Shown piece after piece: positions 13,608 to 26,364 of a stretch of 64,000 nt of DNA. The position numbers were made by a program, and so were the translations under genes. The stretch lies in contig CAJNOP010000001.1 in assembly GCA_905250075.1 (NCBI GenBank), positions 3,878,514 to 3,942,513 of the forward strand, written 5' to 3'. Positions within the stretch are counted from its first letter, which is position 1. Each line of letters starts with the position of its first letter. Origin of the DNA: Rotaria sp. Silwood1. Lineage: Eukaryota; Rotifera; Eurotatoria; Philodinida; Philodinidae. The notes under the pieces are model-generated. The model saw only the letters and a list, made by a program, of their open reading frames with translations. It did not search any database and was not told where the DNA came from.

Positions 13608-16600
13608 ATGTCTAATCAGAGTGACTATGGTAAGAATGTCTTCTATGAAACAAAAATTTTGAATTATGTTATTCTTAATTAGATCCTAATGAACAACTTC
13701 CTTCACCAAGGATTGAAATACTAAATGAAATGCTCAGTAAGTTTTCTTATAATTGAAAACAATAATATTTCATTGTTTAGTTTTTTTTTGTTTTGTTCAG
13801 GCCAACCAGATATTTTCGATTACAGTAAGTGTAAACTTTTCAAATTTATTTATTTATTTTTCTATCTCACGATATAGGTAAGATTTCTACACCAACTGGT
13901 ATCGATCCATCTTATTATACTAATTCAAGTTCTCTGTCAGAATCAATAGCGCTTTCTACAACATTTTCAAATCATCAATACAATTTATATAGTAATCAAT
14001 GTCAACGTACTCTTTCGTTTCATAATCTTGGAGCAACTTTTCCAAGCAATAATGATTATGAAGCAATTTTAATGAATACGGATTCTAGAAGTTTGTCATC
14101 GAATATAGGTACTACTGGTCATACGACCTTGGGATCCGAAGAGGAAAAGCTTCTCATTCTAGCTGAACCAAAAGCATTTTATCGTGATAGATATTATTGT
14201 GAAACGGATAAAACAAAGAATCGAGCACAACGTTTTATTCGCGCTGAAGATAATCAACTCAAATATGAATATCCAACTGTTAAAGTATTTAATATGCATG
14301 TTTATTTTTCATATCTATTAGTTCTTGTTTCTTTTCATAGATTCCAAAGAAATGGTGTGATCCAACACGACAAATATATATTCGAGTTACATCAGTTACT
14401 ATAAAAAGCGAACATGTACCTTATCATTGTATACATCCTTATGAAATTGATACAGAAGACAAAAATGTGATTAAAGATCCTGAGCATAATTCATTATATT
14501 TTCCTATTAATGAAAAGGAATTTATTACCGGTGAAAAAAAGTAAATAAAAATCAAAGATAGTTCTACTAACGAAGGACTGTCGTCATCTGTACGATGACT
14601 CTTTATCAGGTTATCGACTATGTCGATTTCGACTATCACAACACTTTTGACCTCAATGTCGCCAGTGTCCGGTTTGCAGAAAATCCAGTTTTCCAACCAA
14701 AAATCTTTTATTGCGTCAAAATATTTTTTTATTTGTGCAGATTAAAGAGCACCTCGAAAAATCTATAAAAACATATTTAGTTCGTTTTCTGAACGATTAT
14801 TGAGGATGCTACAATCTGTATAAGTTTCCATATATAAAGGTTTTTAATGTATGATGTCTTATTTGAATTTCCAGAAAATCTAGTCAAATTTTTACGAACT
14901 TCTTTCACTTTCAGTTGATGAAGATATAGTAGATAACAGATGTATAGAAGGTTATGGCGACGTAGGAGGCATCGAGGTTTAGAAGGTATAGGAGGGAATC
15001 GAGTGAACGTATAGTTTTCTTTTCGATTTGTCATGAACTCATCACACCCATGAGACGACAACATCCTAACCTAAGTGTCTGCCAGTTGCAAAAACTCCAC
15101 TTGATGAGATACCCTGTTTGTGCGTATTCGCATGATTTTTCTTATTGTTTTATGAAAACTTGATGAAAAGCATCATATGTTCACTGGATTACTTTATGTA
15201 CCTCCAATATATCTATTTCATACTGTATCTTCACCAAATGAAAACAAAATAAGTTCCTGAAAATTTGAATAAATTTTCTTGAAATTCAAATAAGACATCA
15301 TACATTAAAAACCTTGATACATGGAAACTTACATAGATTTTAGCACTCTCGATAATCGTTCGAAAAACGAACTAAATATGTTTTTATGGATTGTTCGAGA
15401 TGCTCTTCTACTTGGACAAATAATAAAAAAAAAACAATCTGACGAAAAAAGATTTTGGACTGAAAAAACGAGTTTTCCTCAAACCAGACACTAGAAGCCT
15501 AACGGTCCAAATCGTGGTGATAGTCGGGATCAGCATGGTCGATTAAGCATAAATCATTAGGTTTCGAGCAAAAAGCGATTGATCAAATGGTGACTTCCCT
15601 CGTAAATGTGTTTTTTTCATAATTTTAGTTTTCACATTAGTCGAAGAAAAATGATTCAAAATGATTTAAAAGAATATGGACCGTTCCGTTTATTCAGTTC
15701 AAGTTAGCCAGTCTTTAATAATAATCATATCTATGACTACGTAATATTTTATATATATTAGACAAGCCTGATACGCAATGTGTCCTCAATTCACAAGATG
15801 CTAAGCACAAGATAGTCGTATATCAATTATGGAAATCTCAATTTATTTTTACTATTGCTGAACGACACGATAATATTTCACTTCCTATTCCCATACCACA
15901 TACGACCGCCGAATCTCAAATTATTGTTGATGAAGTAACTGATGCAAGAAGTTAGTTTTAGCCTGAAGAAAAATTTTCCAAGAAAAAAAAATGTCTTCTT
16001 TTTGTAGACTCATCAATGCATTCTTCAAAGGGTAATTCGAATAATCTAATTAGATGTATACCACAAAAAGGTGATTGGCAAGGTGGTGATGAAGTATTAA
16101 TTATTATGTCTAAGCCAATCAAACGAAAAGGTTTAGACAACTAAAACTTTTTCTATCCATATTTTATTTATGTGTTTTTTATTTTTTTATAAGGCTATAC
16201 AATATGTTTCGATTTCGAACTATTTGGAACACAAATTGTCAATGACATAACATATATTGATAAAAAAGTAATTGTATTTCGAACACCACCATGTCCAGTA
16301 TTACCGGGAGATGAAAACATGAAAGTATCTATTGTTATTAAAGAAAATAATATAGTTTTATCTTCAATTGATTTTCATTATGTGACACGTATGTAATAGA
16401 AGTGAGAACAACAAGAAAATCAACGAATATATTTTGTTATTTTATTTTAGCAATGAAAACAACAATTCAACTATGTGCACAGTGTCAAAGTTATATAAAC
16501 GATAATCGTACAAGTAATAAAAGAAGATATGAACGTGTGGAATTTGATAGTGGTCAAAGTCTCGTTTCACAGATGAAACAATTATCAATAGAAGAGGTTA

Positions 16601-17314
16601 GTTTGTTTTCTTTCTAGACTTTTTATCTGGATTGATTATTGTAGAAAACTATTCAATCTCATGTTCCAATTTCATCAAATGGTATGTCACTTTGTAAACA
16701 ATATATATTTGTATATATATATATATATTTGTTTTTTTTCTGTAGAGAAGGATTCAAAATTTGATACATATCTCAATGAATTAAAAACTGCTTTAGAAAA
16801 CTTTGTTTGTACTAACGATCCTTCTCGATTATTTCGTCGAACACGTATGTTGTTGTCTACATGTGATGAAAATCCACCTCCATTACATGATGCTATTCAA
16901 CGTGGACATATACAAATAGCATTATCACTGATTGAACAAGTTTTTGACATGAATCCATCACAAGGATTATTAGAAAAAGAAAATGAAAATGGTGAAACAC
17001 CATTATTAATTGCAGCTAAATGTAATCAATGGAAACTAATTGAACCTATTCTTCAAAACCGATGTGATCTTGCTACACAAAAAGATAAAGATGGCAATAA
17101 TTTATTACATTTACTTGCAAATTCGAATGAAGATGAAAGTGCAGAAATAATTAAGAATGTTTTAAGGATTTTACCCAATGACACAAAAGAATGCCTTTTG
17201 ATTGGAAAGAACAAACTTTCTCAAACACCAATAGAGATTGCACAATCTCATGACAATAATCAATGTATTGATTTTTTGAAGTTGTCGATCGATGCTGGAA
17301 AAGAAAATACCTAA
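13608..17314 (+). CDS. Rel/NF-kB-like factor with ankyrin repeats (gene A)
   Basis: A p105-like transcription factor of 679 residues is predicted. Exons: 13608-13629, 13683-13736, 13801-13824, 13878-14284, 14341-14540, 15629-15702, 15762-15950, 16008-16130, 16194-16388, 16451-16596, 16645-16681, 16746-17314. Order: short acidic/Ser-rich N-terminus; RHD-N from about residue 125, with YRDRYYCETD keeping the Arg, Arg, Tyr, Cys and Glu that contact DNA in p50; IPT domain (about 345-430) with QGGDEVLI and VIVFRTPPCP; LCAQCQ then a basic NKRRYE, a likely nuclear signal; then about four ankyrin repeats (500-660) with PPLHDAIQRGHIQIALSLI, NGETPLLIAAKCNQW and DGNNLLHLLA. The ankyrin part is expected to mask DNA binding, as IkB does. 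The intron at 14541-15628 carries a foldback element. An acceptor-like TTCTTCTAG ends at 13583, 24 nt before the ATG; AATAAA follows at 17378. Closest paralogue: gene C. Confidence 0.85.
14571..15602. mobile_element. Foldback element inside an intron of gene A (3 bp TSD)
   Basis: An element of about 1.03 kb with diverged inverted arms (roughly 14571-14890 and 15265-15602) is flanked by TAA on both sides (14568-14570 and 15603-15605). The matching intron of paralogue C (29441-29494) is only 54 nt and lacks it, so it inserted after the A/C split or was lost from C. Its outer arms resemble those of the element at 38285-38867: CGA.GGA termini and a shared GGTTATCGACTATG segment. No transposase is visible. 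Confidence 0.8.
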
Positions 17315-17560
17315 TTTATAATATAAATCATTTGGTTTTCATTTTTTTTTGCTTTATTTTTTTAAAAATTTTATTTAAATAAATTTACTTTGTTAGTTAC
17401 GAGTTTGTTGAAAAACTTTTTTTCTTCCATGAGTGAAAATAACAAGAAGAACAATATTCTATAAACACATATAATATCAGACATATTGAAGAAGAATTAG
17501 AGAAGATCAAGTTGATTTGATAGTATTGTTGTGTTTTAGACTTCATTGTACATCCAAAAT

Positions 17561-19298
17561 ATGTCGAATTCATCAGATCAAATCATTGATGATTTATTAA
17601 TCGGTATGAGATACAAATAAAATTGTTTTCTATATTTTATTCTTCTATTTTAGGATCAGATGATCTTCATGATTTCTCACTTTCGGATCCTTCGCAACTT
17701 ATGGAAGGTCTGCGAAAATCAAAAACAACTTTGCGCAAGTATAATTTTTTTTGTATTTTTCAGATTTAGCTATGATGATCAGCCCTTTTTTTGTTCTACC
17801 TGATCTCAGTAAGTATCTGTGAGTAGAAAACAGAGAGACTAATTATTTGATTTAGATATGGGAACTCCATCACCTTCTTCATCAGGAATTGGTTCTGATT
17901 CAAATGATCAAGAATCATTGAGTAGTATGTTTAGAAAAAGTTTTTACAAAAATAAATTCGAAGGTTTTGTTCGTTGATTTGATTTAAGACGAATACAATC
18001 TTTCTTTTTATGTGTATTCAGCTTTCAAATGCTATGTTGTCGAAAGACAGTTTCTTGATAAACTTATTTTTGATTTTTCTTAATTGGAGTTTTTTGTACT
18101 TAAATGTGAATGAATAGAGAGTGGATGAAGAACGGACTCCAGGTTCCAAAATTTCGTGCCCGACAGGCTCCAATCTCAATCGATGAGGCATGTGTCTAGA
18201 GCTCGTTGGACTGCTTTTGAATCTGAATCTGATCTGCTCTAGATCTGAGAATTTTTTGTTGACAGGTTCCAAAATTTTGAAATAGTCGGGTTTCACACAT
18301 GACCCCACCAACATATTGTGAATAGATAATGGAACGAATCATGTGATAGCTAGAGAAGAAGAAATATTTTCAAGTTTCTTTTACCACTCTGCTTTCCAAT
18401 TGCTATAGGTTAGAGAAAGTGCAGGCATCATCTATTGTAGTCATCCTTTTGCTTTTCATAGCTCTCTTATCTTGTGCTGCTCTTCATCTCTATTTACACG
18501 AATTCGAATCGCTAAGATTTCCGCTGATAAAGATCATAGATAGATTTATGAAGAAACATCGTTCGACAGCAAAACATCGAAAAGCTTCAATTGAAATTAA
18601 AAAAGTGTACATATTTTTTTATTTAATCAATAAGACTTTTATAATTAATCTTTAATATTGCCCTTTTTTTGTTCTTTCACCAGACATTGCTCCACCAACA
18701 AATATGCAATCAAATACAACACGTCTAAAAATAATAGCTCAACCATATTATGGTGGAAAATTACGTTATCGTTCCGAATTTGACAACAATATCAATCGTT
18801 TAGGTGTTCTTAAAAATCGAAATAAAGAGTCGAATTTCCAAGGTCCTGCAATTCTGGTAAGTTCATTTATTATAATAATTTATTGAAAGAATTTCTTTTA
18901 TTAGATTCCTGAGGAGTATCGAAAACCAAATGATGGATATTATATCCGTATTTCTCTTGTAACAGTTACATACAATAAAACAAATCTACACTATTTTCAT
19001 CCCTATGAACTTGAAAATCCAACGAATAAGCATAGTAATGATGCATATAATAATGCTGTTTGGTTACCGATTCAGCCAGAAGATTGTCTTTCGGGTACTA
19101 AAAGGTATGTAAAAGACCAACTATGCAAAGATTTTCTATAGTAGTTTTTTTAATATTCTACTATTGTTTAGTTTTCCATCATTACGTATTGTAAAAAAAC
19201 GAGCTTGTCATTTACAAACTTGTTCAAATTTACGTATATTTGATTGTCATAGTAAGTTTTCATTTATTTCATAAAAAGAAAATTTATAATCAATCAAA

Positions 19299-19334
<36 letters not shown>

Positions 19335-21475
19335 GATCAAACATTACAAAATAATTCATTTGCACAATTTTCTCGTGCAAAAGACATAATTGATGAATAT
19401 AATCTGGATAAAAGTCAATTAGCATTTACTGTTGCAAAAAAAGTATCTACTGATGGTCAAGCTATGTTTCAACTTTATCCAGATACAACCGTTTATTCCG
19501 AGGAAATGGTTGAAGGTGTTGATATAGAATCAACTGTTGACAATAATATACAATCAACAACCGCAAAAACCAATTCATCAACTTCTAACTGTCGTGTCTA
19601 TAAATATGCGCCTAAATGGGGTTACGATACAAGTAATGAAGACATGCTTATTTTTTTAACAAATAAACTTGAACCAAAGAAATATGGAGGTGAGTATTAA
19701 ATAAAAAATGAAAGTATATTATGATTTTATTTTTATAATCTAATAGAATTAAAAATCACATTTGAATGCGATCTACCAAATAATCATTGGTCACAATCAA
19801 TTGATAATATTGATATTAAAGATCGAATGATATCATTTAAAACACCAGCATTTCCATATCCGTTCGAGATGGTACAACCAGTTAATGTTATATTGAAACA
19901 AAGTAATCGTACTTTAGGAACATTAACATATTACTATATGTCAGCATGTAATATCGTAGATCATTTTGAAATTATTGCTGAAATCAAGTATGTTTTTTTT
20001 ATGCTCTTTCTAGTGAATCAATGTTCAAGATGTCAATCAAATGCTGTTGATAATCGAACTGATCTAGTGCCAAATGTACCAAACAAACGTTTAAATTCTA
20101 TGATCATCATGCATGACAGTGAAAATGATAGTCTTGTACCGGATTCGAAAAATTCAGATAAATTTCAACAATCATTATCAGAACCAGTAAGTTTTATCTA
20201 TAGTTTTCGAATGAATTATATAAAATATTATTTTCTTAAAATTACAGGAATCATCCCTATCAACAGTCACTACATCGAATTTTGGTAAGAAATTTTTCTC
20301 ATTTCATACTACATACTGTAGATAGCATTCAATTATTATCTATCTATTTTTTGCTATTAGTCTTGTTATTTTATAAACTGCACATATGTAATATACTAGT
20401 CTGAATGGATCAATAATGATTCCAGCAAAGTTTGTTTTCGTCTGAAAAACTAATTTTCTGAAAAATCAGCATATAAAGACCTAAGATAATTTCTCATAAT
20501 CACCTTTTGAGTCACCATAATCGATACTATATGATCTTGTAGCGTTTGATCAGAAAGCCATTGATCATTTAAAAAGATTCACTCATAAACTGATTCACAT
20601 GCAATAAATTGTCAAATAATGTCGGAAGAACTATTCGTTTTCATTTTCATACTTTAGCTTCTTTACCATCGCTACATATTGATCAAACAAGTAAAGATAT
20701 CAATGAAAAACTGATAGAGAAACTCTATGCTGCCACGGAATTATTATTTCTAAACAATGATTATACTCCACTTCTACGTATATGTCGTTCATTCGTTAAG
20801 AAACGTCCACAATTACTTCATGATGCTCTCATTAAGAATCATTCTGATCTTTTATTAAAATTTATACCAATTGCTTCTATTGATATTCTTCAACAAAAAA
20901 ATGAACTTAATGAAACTTTTCTCTTACATGCTTTACGTCTAAATCGTATAGAAATTATTCAAGCTTTATTGGAACGAAAAAATTCGGAAGAACTTATTGA
21001 ATATATTGATGAAAAAAGAAATAATATTTTTCATTTAATAACATCATATTCGATTTCATCAGAAGCACTTGATCTACTAATTAATTATCTTCATGAAAAA
21101 TCAATTTCGATTCAAGAAAAGTTTGACTATGTTAATCAAGATTATCAAACACCATTACAATTAGCAATTTGTAATAATAATCTATTAGTTACAAAATCTC
21201 TTTTGCAATATTTTAATACTAATATACATGAAATAAAAAATCGCACAGGTGATAATCTTATTCATCTTGCAGTTCGTCATGGAGATTTAGCAATGGTTAA
21301 ATGTTTAATTGAAGAAGGTAAATTAATTAAACAAGGAAATCAATCTAATTTAACAATGACACCAAGTGAATTAGCTCGATCACTTAAACATCATGATATA
21401 ATGAAATATTTAAATGAAACATATCCTCAGGAAGATATTGATGATGATGATGATACTAGTTCAGATGATAATTAA
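17561..21475 (+). CDS. Rel/NF-kB-like factor with ankyrin repeats, divergent (gene B)
   Basis: Predicted 748 residues. Exons: 17561-17603, 17654-17707, 17764-17808, 17856-17924, 18684-18856, 18905-19104, 19172-19251, 19336-19689, 19747-19947, 20014-20186, 20248-20284, 20658-21475. The N-terminus is acidic with hydrophobic clusters (DDLLIGSDDLHDFSL). The RHD-N (from about residue 83) has LRYRSEF in place of RYxCE, so the redox-sensitive Cys of NF-kB is lost. The IPT (about 306-406) ends in ISFKTPAFPYP. Then come CSRCQS, a PNKRLN basic patch, and a longer ankyrin domain than in A or C (five or six repeats, about 480-730; TPLQLAICNNNLLVTKSLL, GDNLIHLAVRHGDLAMVKCL), ending in an acidic tail DIDDDDDTSSDDN. 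The two exons that are separate in A (189 and 123 nt) are fused here (354 nt). Weak points are the GTCTGC donor at 17708, the 759 nt intron at 17925-18683 and the 373 nt intron at 20285-20657. AATAAA lies near 21536. Confidence 0.8.
19312..19333. repeat. TTA trinucleotide run in a gene B intron
   Basis: A TTA/ATT run forms the 3' end of the intron at 19252-19335 and leads straight into the acceptor AG. Confidence 0.85.
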
Positions 21476-22689
21476 ATTACTGCGTTTTTTAAACATCTTC
21501 AACGGGAAAAAAATTTCTTTTTCAAATTCTGATAAAATAAAATGAATTCTTTATCGATATGATAAAAATTTCAATTTTATGAAAAGAAATAAAAAAATGC
21601 TACAATTTATAAATAAGTGCGAGTTAAGCATTCTTTTATATTTTTGTGCTCTTAATCTTGTTGCTTTTTATGTAATAAACAAAGAATCATTTCCATGTAC
21701 TATATAATTTTGATGATTTAATGATTTGTGTTTATGTTTATGTTCGCTTTATATGAATAAATAATAATGACATTGAAAGTCAAATAAAACACTATAAAAT
21801 TACATAGATCTAAAATGAATATGAAATAGATGATCTTCATTTAGGTTTTAAGCAAAAAACTACTCTTGATGTTGGAATGAAGTAAGAAATGATGAAATAT
21901 AGATAATGTCACTTTCTTAAATAATACATAAGGAGAAGTATACATGAAACTTGAAAATTCTAATTGTGTTAACCAATATGAATGAAGTATAGAACAATAT
22001 GAATTAAAACCAAATGATTTATTCAGCAGTTAAATAAGTAAATTTTGTAATTTTTTTTAGTTCTATCAACAGTCGTCGAAAACTTTTGTTGTAACTCGAT
22101 ATAAATACATTTGAATCAGCATATGCCGATTTAAAGTTCTCAAATAGTGATAGTTTAAAGTATAATTAAAGGTACAATGAATACTATGTTTTGTTTTTCT
22201 CCTTCACTCTAAGTTTCTATATTATATTTTATGATGACTAAGTTACTTTTGATGATCTGCTGAAATGAATATATATGGTATAGTTCACACAATTTCTTAT
22301 CGGTTGATGATTTGAAAGAAGAAAAATGAGCAACTGAGTGGTCACTTCGACCATCAATCTATTGTGAGAACAGAAAAAAAGAATTCTAATGCATATATAT
22401 GTGAAACAATAACAAAACAAACAAAGAGAGATGACTGTTTCACTTTTTGATGTGTGTAGACAATATCTCGACCTAGCAAGCTTTAAGAGTGCTATAATAT
22501 TGATAGGACCTTGATTATAGCATTGCTAGATTGTCACTCAACATTTATCTATGATGAATTCATTTTCTCTCCGTTGTGGAGATGGAAATTTCAAAGCATC
22601 TCATCTTCGTGCAATTGATACTAATGATTGTGTTTTTTTGTGCGTTACGATATTTCGTCTGATTTGTTGAAAGATAGAAGCAGGCAATG

Positions 22690-25030
22690 GTTAAGTTACT
22701 ACATGAAATAATTGTCGAAATCTAGGAAAATGAAGACATTGTAGAAAACTTGGCGTCTGCAATCTTGATTCGCATCTAAAAAAAACAAAGGCGACAAGAA
22801 AACTTGTGACAATGGCAGAGGCATCTCTCTTCAAATAACAATTGATAAGATGTTCTTACGCATCGTACTCAGTCGTATGCAAAATCTAGTTGATATGCAA
22901 CTGTTAGAGCAACAAGCAGGATTCCGCAAGAATCGTCCCAGAATGAATCAAATAATGATTCGGAATATGATTATAGGAAAGTCGCAAGAATTCGACAAGC
23001 CACCTCATATATGTGCTTTATTGACATTCAAAATGCCTATGATTCTCTAAATCGGAATCATCTATGGCCAACATGCAGCACTGTAGCATAAGTGAGAAAT
23101 TTATGTGTATGTTAAGGCTACTAGTTATATGAAAGTACACAAGGCAAGATGCGGATTAATGGTGAATCTTCAGATAATTTCAATATTGAAGACTGATGTC
23201 ATATAAGATGGTTTCCAATCACTAATACTCTTCAGTATCTTTCTTTTTGATTTCATCATAGGACAAATCAGTGAATAAGTTGGTGGTACTGGTGTTAAAT
23301 GCCTTATGTGGTGTTTATCTTTGATAATACTATATAAGTAGGACTCTTCATAAGAACCCTTGAACTAGTCACTAAAGACTTTGCTTTGACAATGAACATC
23401 CAGAAAGACGAATTATTAAGAGTCAACTAATTCACACAATCTCTATTAATATTTCAATTCGACATCAAATGATCGAAAAGGTTCAAAATTTTTCCTGTCT
23501 TGGGTGCTGTATCACACGAGATCAAACCATAGAAAAAGAAATTGAAACAAGAACTTCCAAGGCGTCAAGGGCATTCAATATGCTGCATCATGTTATGTGG
23601 TGCAGACAAACAGTCTCGATCGAGGTCAAACTCAAAATATTTAGGTCAGTCCAAAAGTAGTGACGGAGGTATCATAATTCCTTATAGAAAGCTCTGAGAA
23701 ACTTTCTTTCTATATAGTCTGATAGAGAAAAGAATGCTCTATTTTTCTATGCTATTTGATCATACTTCAACTAATATCATAATAATAAACCTTTGATAAA
23801 GTCTGTTTCGCTTGGAAATGTGCTGGTTGTATAACTGCTCATTGCAACAAAGTTAGGAGAGTATTTTTTGAATAACTTTTGAGTGCAAGAAGATAGAGAG
23901 CTTCTGTTTTCACAGTTGGAAAGAGGAAATGAAGGCGCATCAAGCTCTATATTAGAAGGGCCTTCTGGCCACGCTTTTCAAAGATTTTCCATTGACATTT
24001 TTCAAAACAACGCTACTTCATGGATTGTTTACATTGGATTTTCAATTGTCACGTGTGAATTCAAATCACCAATCAGAGATCTATAGAACTGCGAAAATAT
24101 TACTGGTCTAAATTCAATCATCCAATATTTACACATATTTTAGTGGGAGATCTGCGTTATTTTTCGCAAGAGTTTCTGAAAAAATCACTTTTTGTTTTTC
24201 CTTTTTCTAATGAAAAATTATATTTCTGAACTTTGAAAATTGATTAATACAACTCGACAATTCAGATTGGAAACCCTTAATATACAGAGCTTGATGCGCC
24301 TTCATCTCCTCTTTCCAACTGTGAAAACCGCAGATCTCTATCTTCATGCACTCAAAAACTATTCAAAACATACTCTCCTAATTTTGTTGCAATGAGCAGT
24401 TATACAACCAGCACATTTCCAAGCGAAACAGACTTTATCAAAAGTTTATTATTATGATATTAGTTGAAGTATGATCAAATAGCATAGAAAAATAGAGCAT
24501 TCTTTTCTCTATCAGACTACATAGAAAGAAAGTTTCTCAGAGCTTTCTATAAGGAATTATGATACCTCCGTCACTACTTTTGGACTGACCTAAGTATTTC
24601 ATGCCTGCATTATGCCGGTCTTGCTATATGGAAATGAGGTATGCACTCTGACAACAGTACAAGAATGACGTCTTATGAACTTTTATTACAAATGTTTGCA
24701 TATCATTATTCGAGCAAATTTCAGTGACAGAATGTCCAACGAAAAAACTCTACGATCTACTGATGAGCCTTGCTTTGTGAATATTGTTAGGCCAAATCGA
24801 CTTCGCTGGTTGAAACATGTTAAGCAGATGAATAGTGGCAACATTGTACCATCAATTGTTAAAATATATCCATGTTCAATAATTATTCACGTTTGAAACA
24901 ACCTTGGAACGCTGATATTTGAAAGCGTTGGTAACACAAGATTACAGATGATTTAGCGAAATGACAAATTCGAAACTGACGACCAAGCACGCTAGATCGG
25001 GACTACCAGCGTCAGATAATCAACAACCAT
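22690..25030 (+). mobile_element. Decayed non-LTR retrotransposon (reverse transcriptase relic)
   Basis: Fragments in several frames match the standard LINE reverse transcriptase order: KKTCDN.RGISL, then FLRIVLSRMQNLVD..LLEQQAGFRKNRP...NQI, then (shifted frame) CFIDIQNAYDSLNRNHLW, then VQNFSCLGCCITRDQTIEKEIETRTSKASRAF with VSIEVKLKIF, then VLLYGNEVCTLTTVQE, and finally RLRWLKHVKQMNSGNIV. Several frameshifts and stops make it dead. It is split between LKIF and the next segment by the foldback at 23644-24590. I do not assign a clade, and I do not see its 5' end or a poly-A tail. Confidence 0.85.
23644..24590. mobile_element. Mariner-like foldback MITE nested in the LINE relic
   Basis: This 947 bp element starts GGTCAGTCCAAAAGTAGTG and ends with its reverse complement. 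Inverted arms of about 315 bp (23644 to about 23960, and about 24275 to 24590) flank a spacer of about 310 bp without coding potential. TA lies on each side (23642-23643 and 24591-24592), the Tc1/mariner target. Removing the element and one TA rejoins the LINE frame at LKIF. The terminal motif resembles mariner ends (AGGT..GTCCAAAAGT), which is why I call it mariner-like; no transposase is present. Confidence 0.88.
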
Positions 25031-25469
25031 ATACAATTTAAATCACCGTCATCAGATATTTGGATCATTGTTCAAAAGCATAAACAACAAACACACAATT
25101 GAGTAAACAAACTACTATAACAAAAGTATTCTATCCTCAACCAAACGCAATAGAAAAGATTTCTCGTAAAATAGCGGCACCTACATATACCTGCAATGTA
25201 AGAAGGTTTTCAAACCACAAGGGATCAGCAAACACGTCCAAACATGTTTGAAGTTATACTATAAACAAAACAATATCCACATGTAAAAAGGCAACAATTA
25301 GTGGCATAACTAAAAAAAGTCGGATGGTTGGACTTCATCCTAACGATTTTTAGGAAGGTCCTGTAAGGTGATGCTGTGTTTCTGTTTCAGGGTGAAAGAA
25401 TGAAACACTGTATTTATTTTCATAATAAAGCTTTTAAAATGACGTTTGATTTATTTAGCCGAAACAAAA

Positions 25470-25934
25470 TTTTTTGAAAAACTCCAAGATTCGACTTAGT
25501 AAACTTCTACTCTTTCTGCCTGACTTAGCGAAATCATCTATGAGTTTTTCGTCATTGATGTTGAAATCGCGCTCCACTGCTATAATGCACAAATCCCTCA
25601 ATGCAATATCTGACATTAAACTGCGCATTATTATGTTTATCTATTTCATCTTGCGAAAGGTCCTCTCAAATTTGCTAGATAATATCGGTATGATCATAGC
25701 AGCAACGATCAGAGTTATTGTTATTGGAAATGGCCACAACTCCTTTTATACTTATAATTCAACATAAACATCAACAATCCTTCTTAATTTTGAGTCTATC
25801 TGTAGCTTTTGAACTTCATTCAATTCATGCCCACACCCAAGATGAGCTAAAAAACGAGCCAGCGGCACCAATCCTGGATTCTTTAACAATAAGTAGCAGT
25901 TTAGCAAAAAGTTTATTTCATGTAATAATATCAA
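25470..25934 (-). mobile_element. hAT transposase C-terminal relic
   Basis: On the minus strand a broken frame reads VDVYVEL..KELWPFPIT (about 25790-25700), then ERTFRKMK, a stop, then MRSLMSDIALRDLCIIAVERD and KLIDDFAKSGRKSR (about 25670-25490). This is the order of the hAT-family dimerisation region (LW.FPIT..ERSFS.LK....RS.M...L..L..L..E). At least three in-frame stops show it is dead. The frame at 25752-25934 holds the segment just upstream. No terminal repeats were identified. Confidence 0.7.
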
Positions 25935-26364
25935 GACATTATTTGTGTATTTTGCTTGTAGATCTCATAATGAAATAATCTTTGGTGAAATGATAATTCA
26001 AGGATAATTACTATTAAATTAGACATCTCTCTATCACGAGAAATGAATTATTCCTAAATATGCATCCAAACAGTGATCAGCTTAGAATGAAGATATTTGT
26101 GTTACTAATTAACACATTCGCCGCGATATGAATTTTGCTTTTTCACAATTCATGAAAGGTTTCATTTCTTTATTCAAGACAATTCTAATATTGCAAAACA
26201 GTTTTTATCAACGTTTCTGTTATGAATATGAGTTATGAGCATTCTTTTATCAGTGATAAAAGAACCAGTCTCCTCCGTCAAAATATAGCAGAGATATTCA
26301 ATTTTTTCTGCTGTGAAGGAAGTTTTGGGCAGCCCTATAGTGGGGCCCACCAGTGGAACCCATC

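Noticed and set aside
18419..18655. Hydrophobic frame MQASSIVVILLLFIALLSC, like a membrane or secreted peptide
   Set aside because: Lies inside a gene B intron, T-rich, without conserved features or its own gene context.
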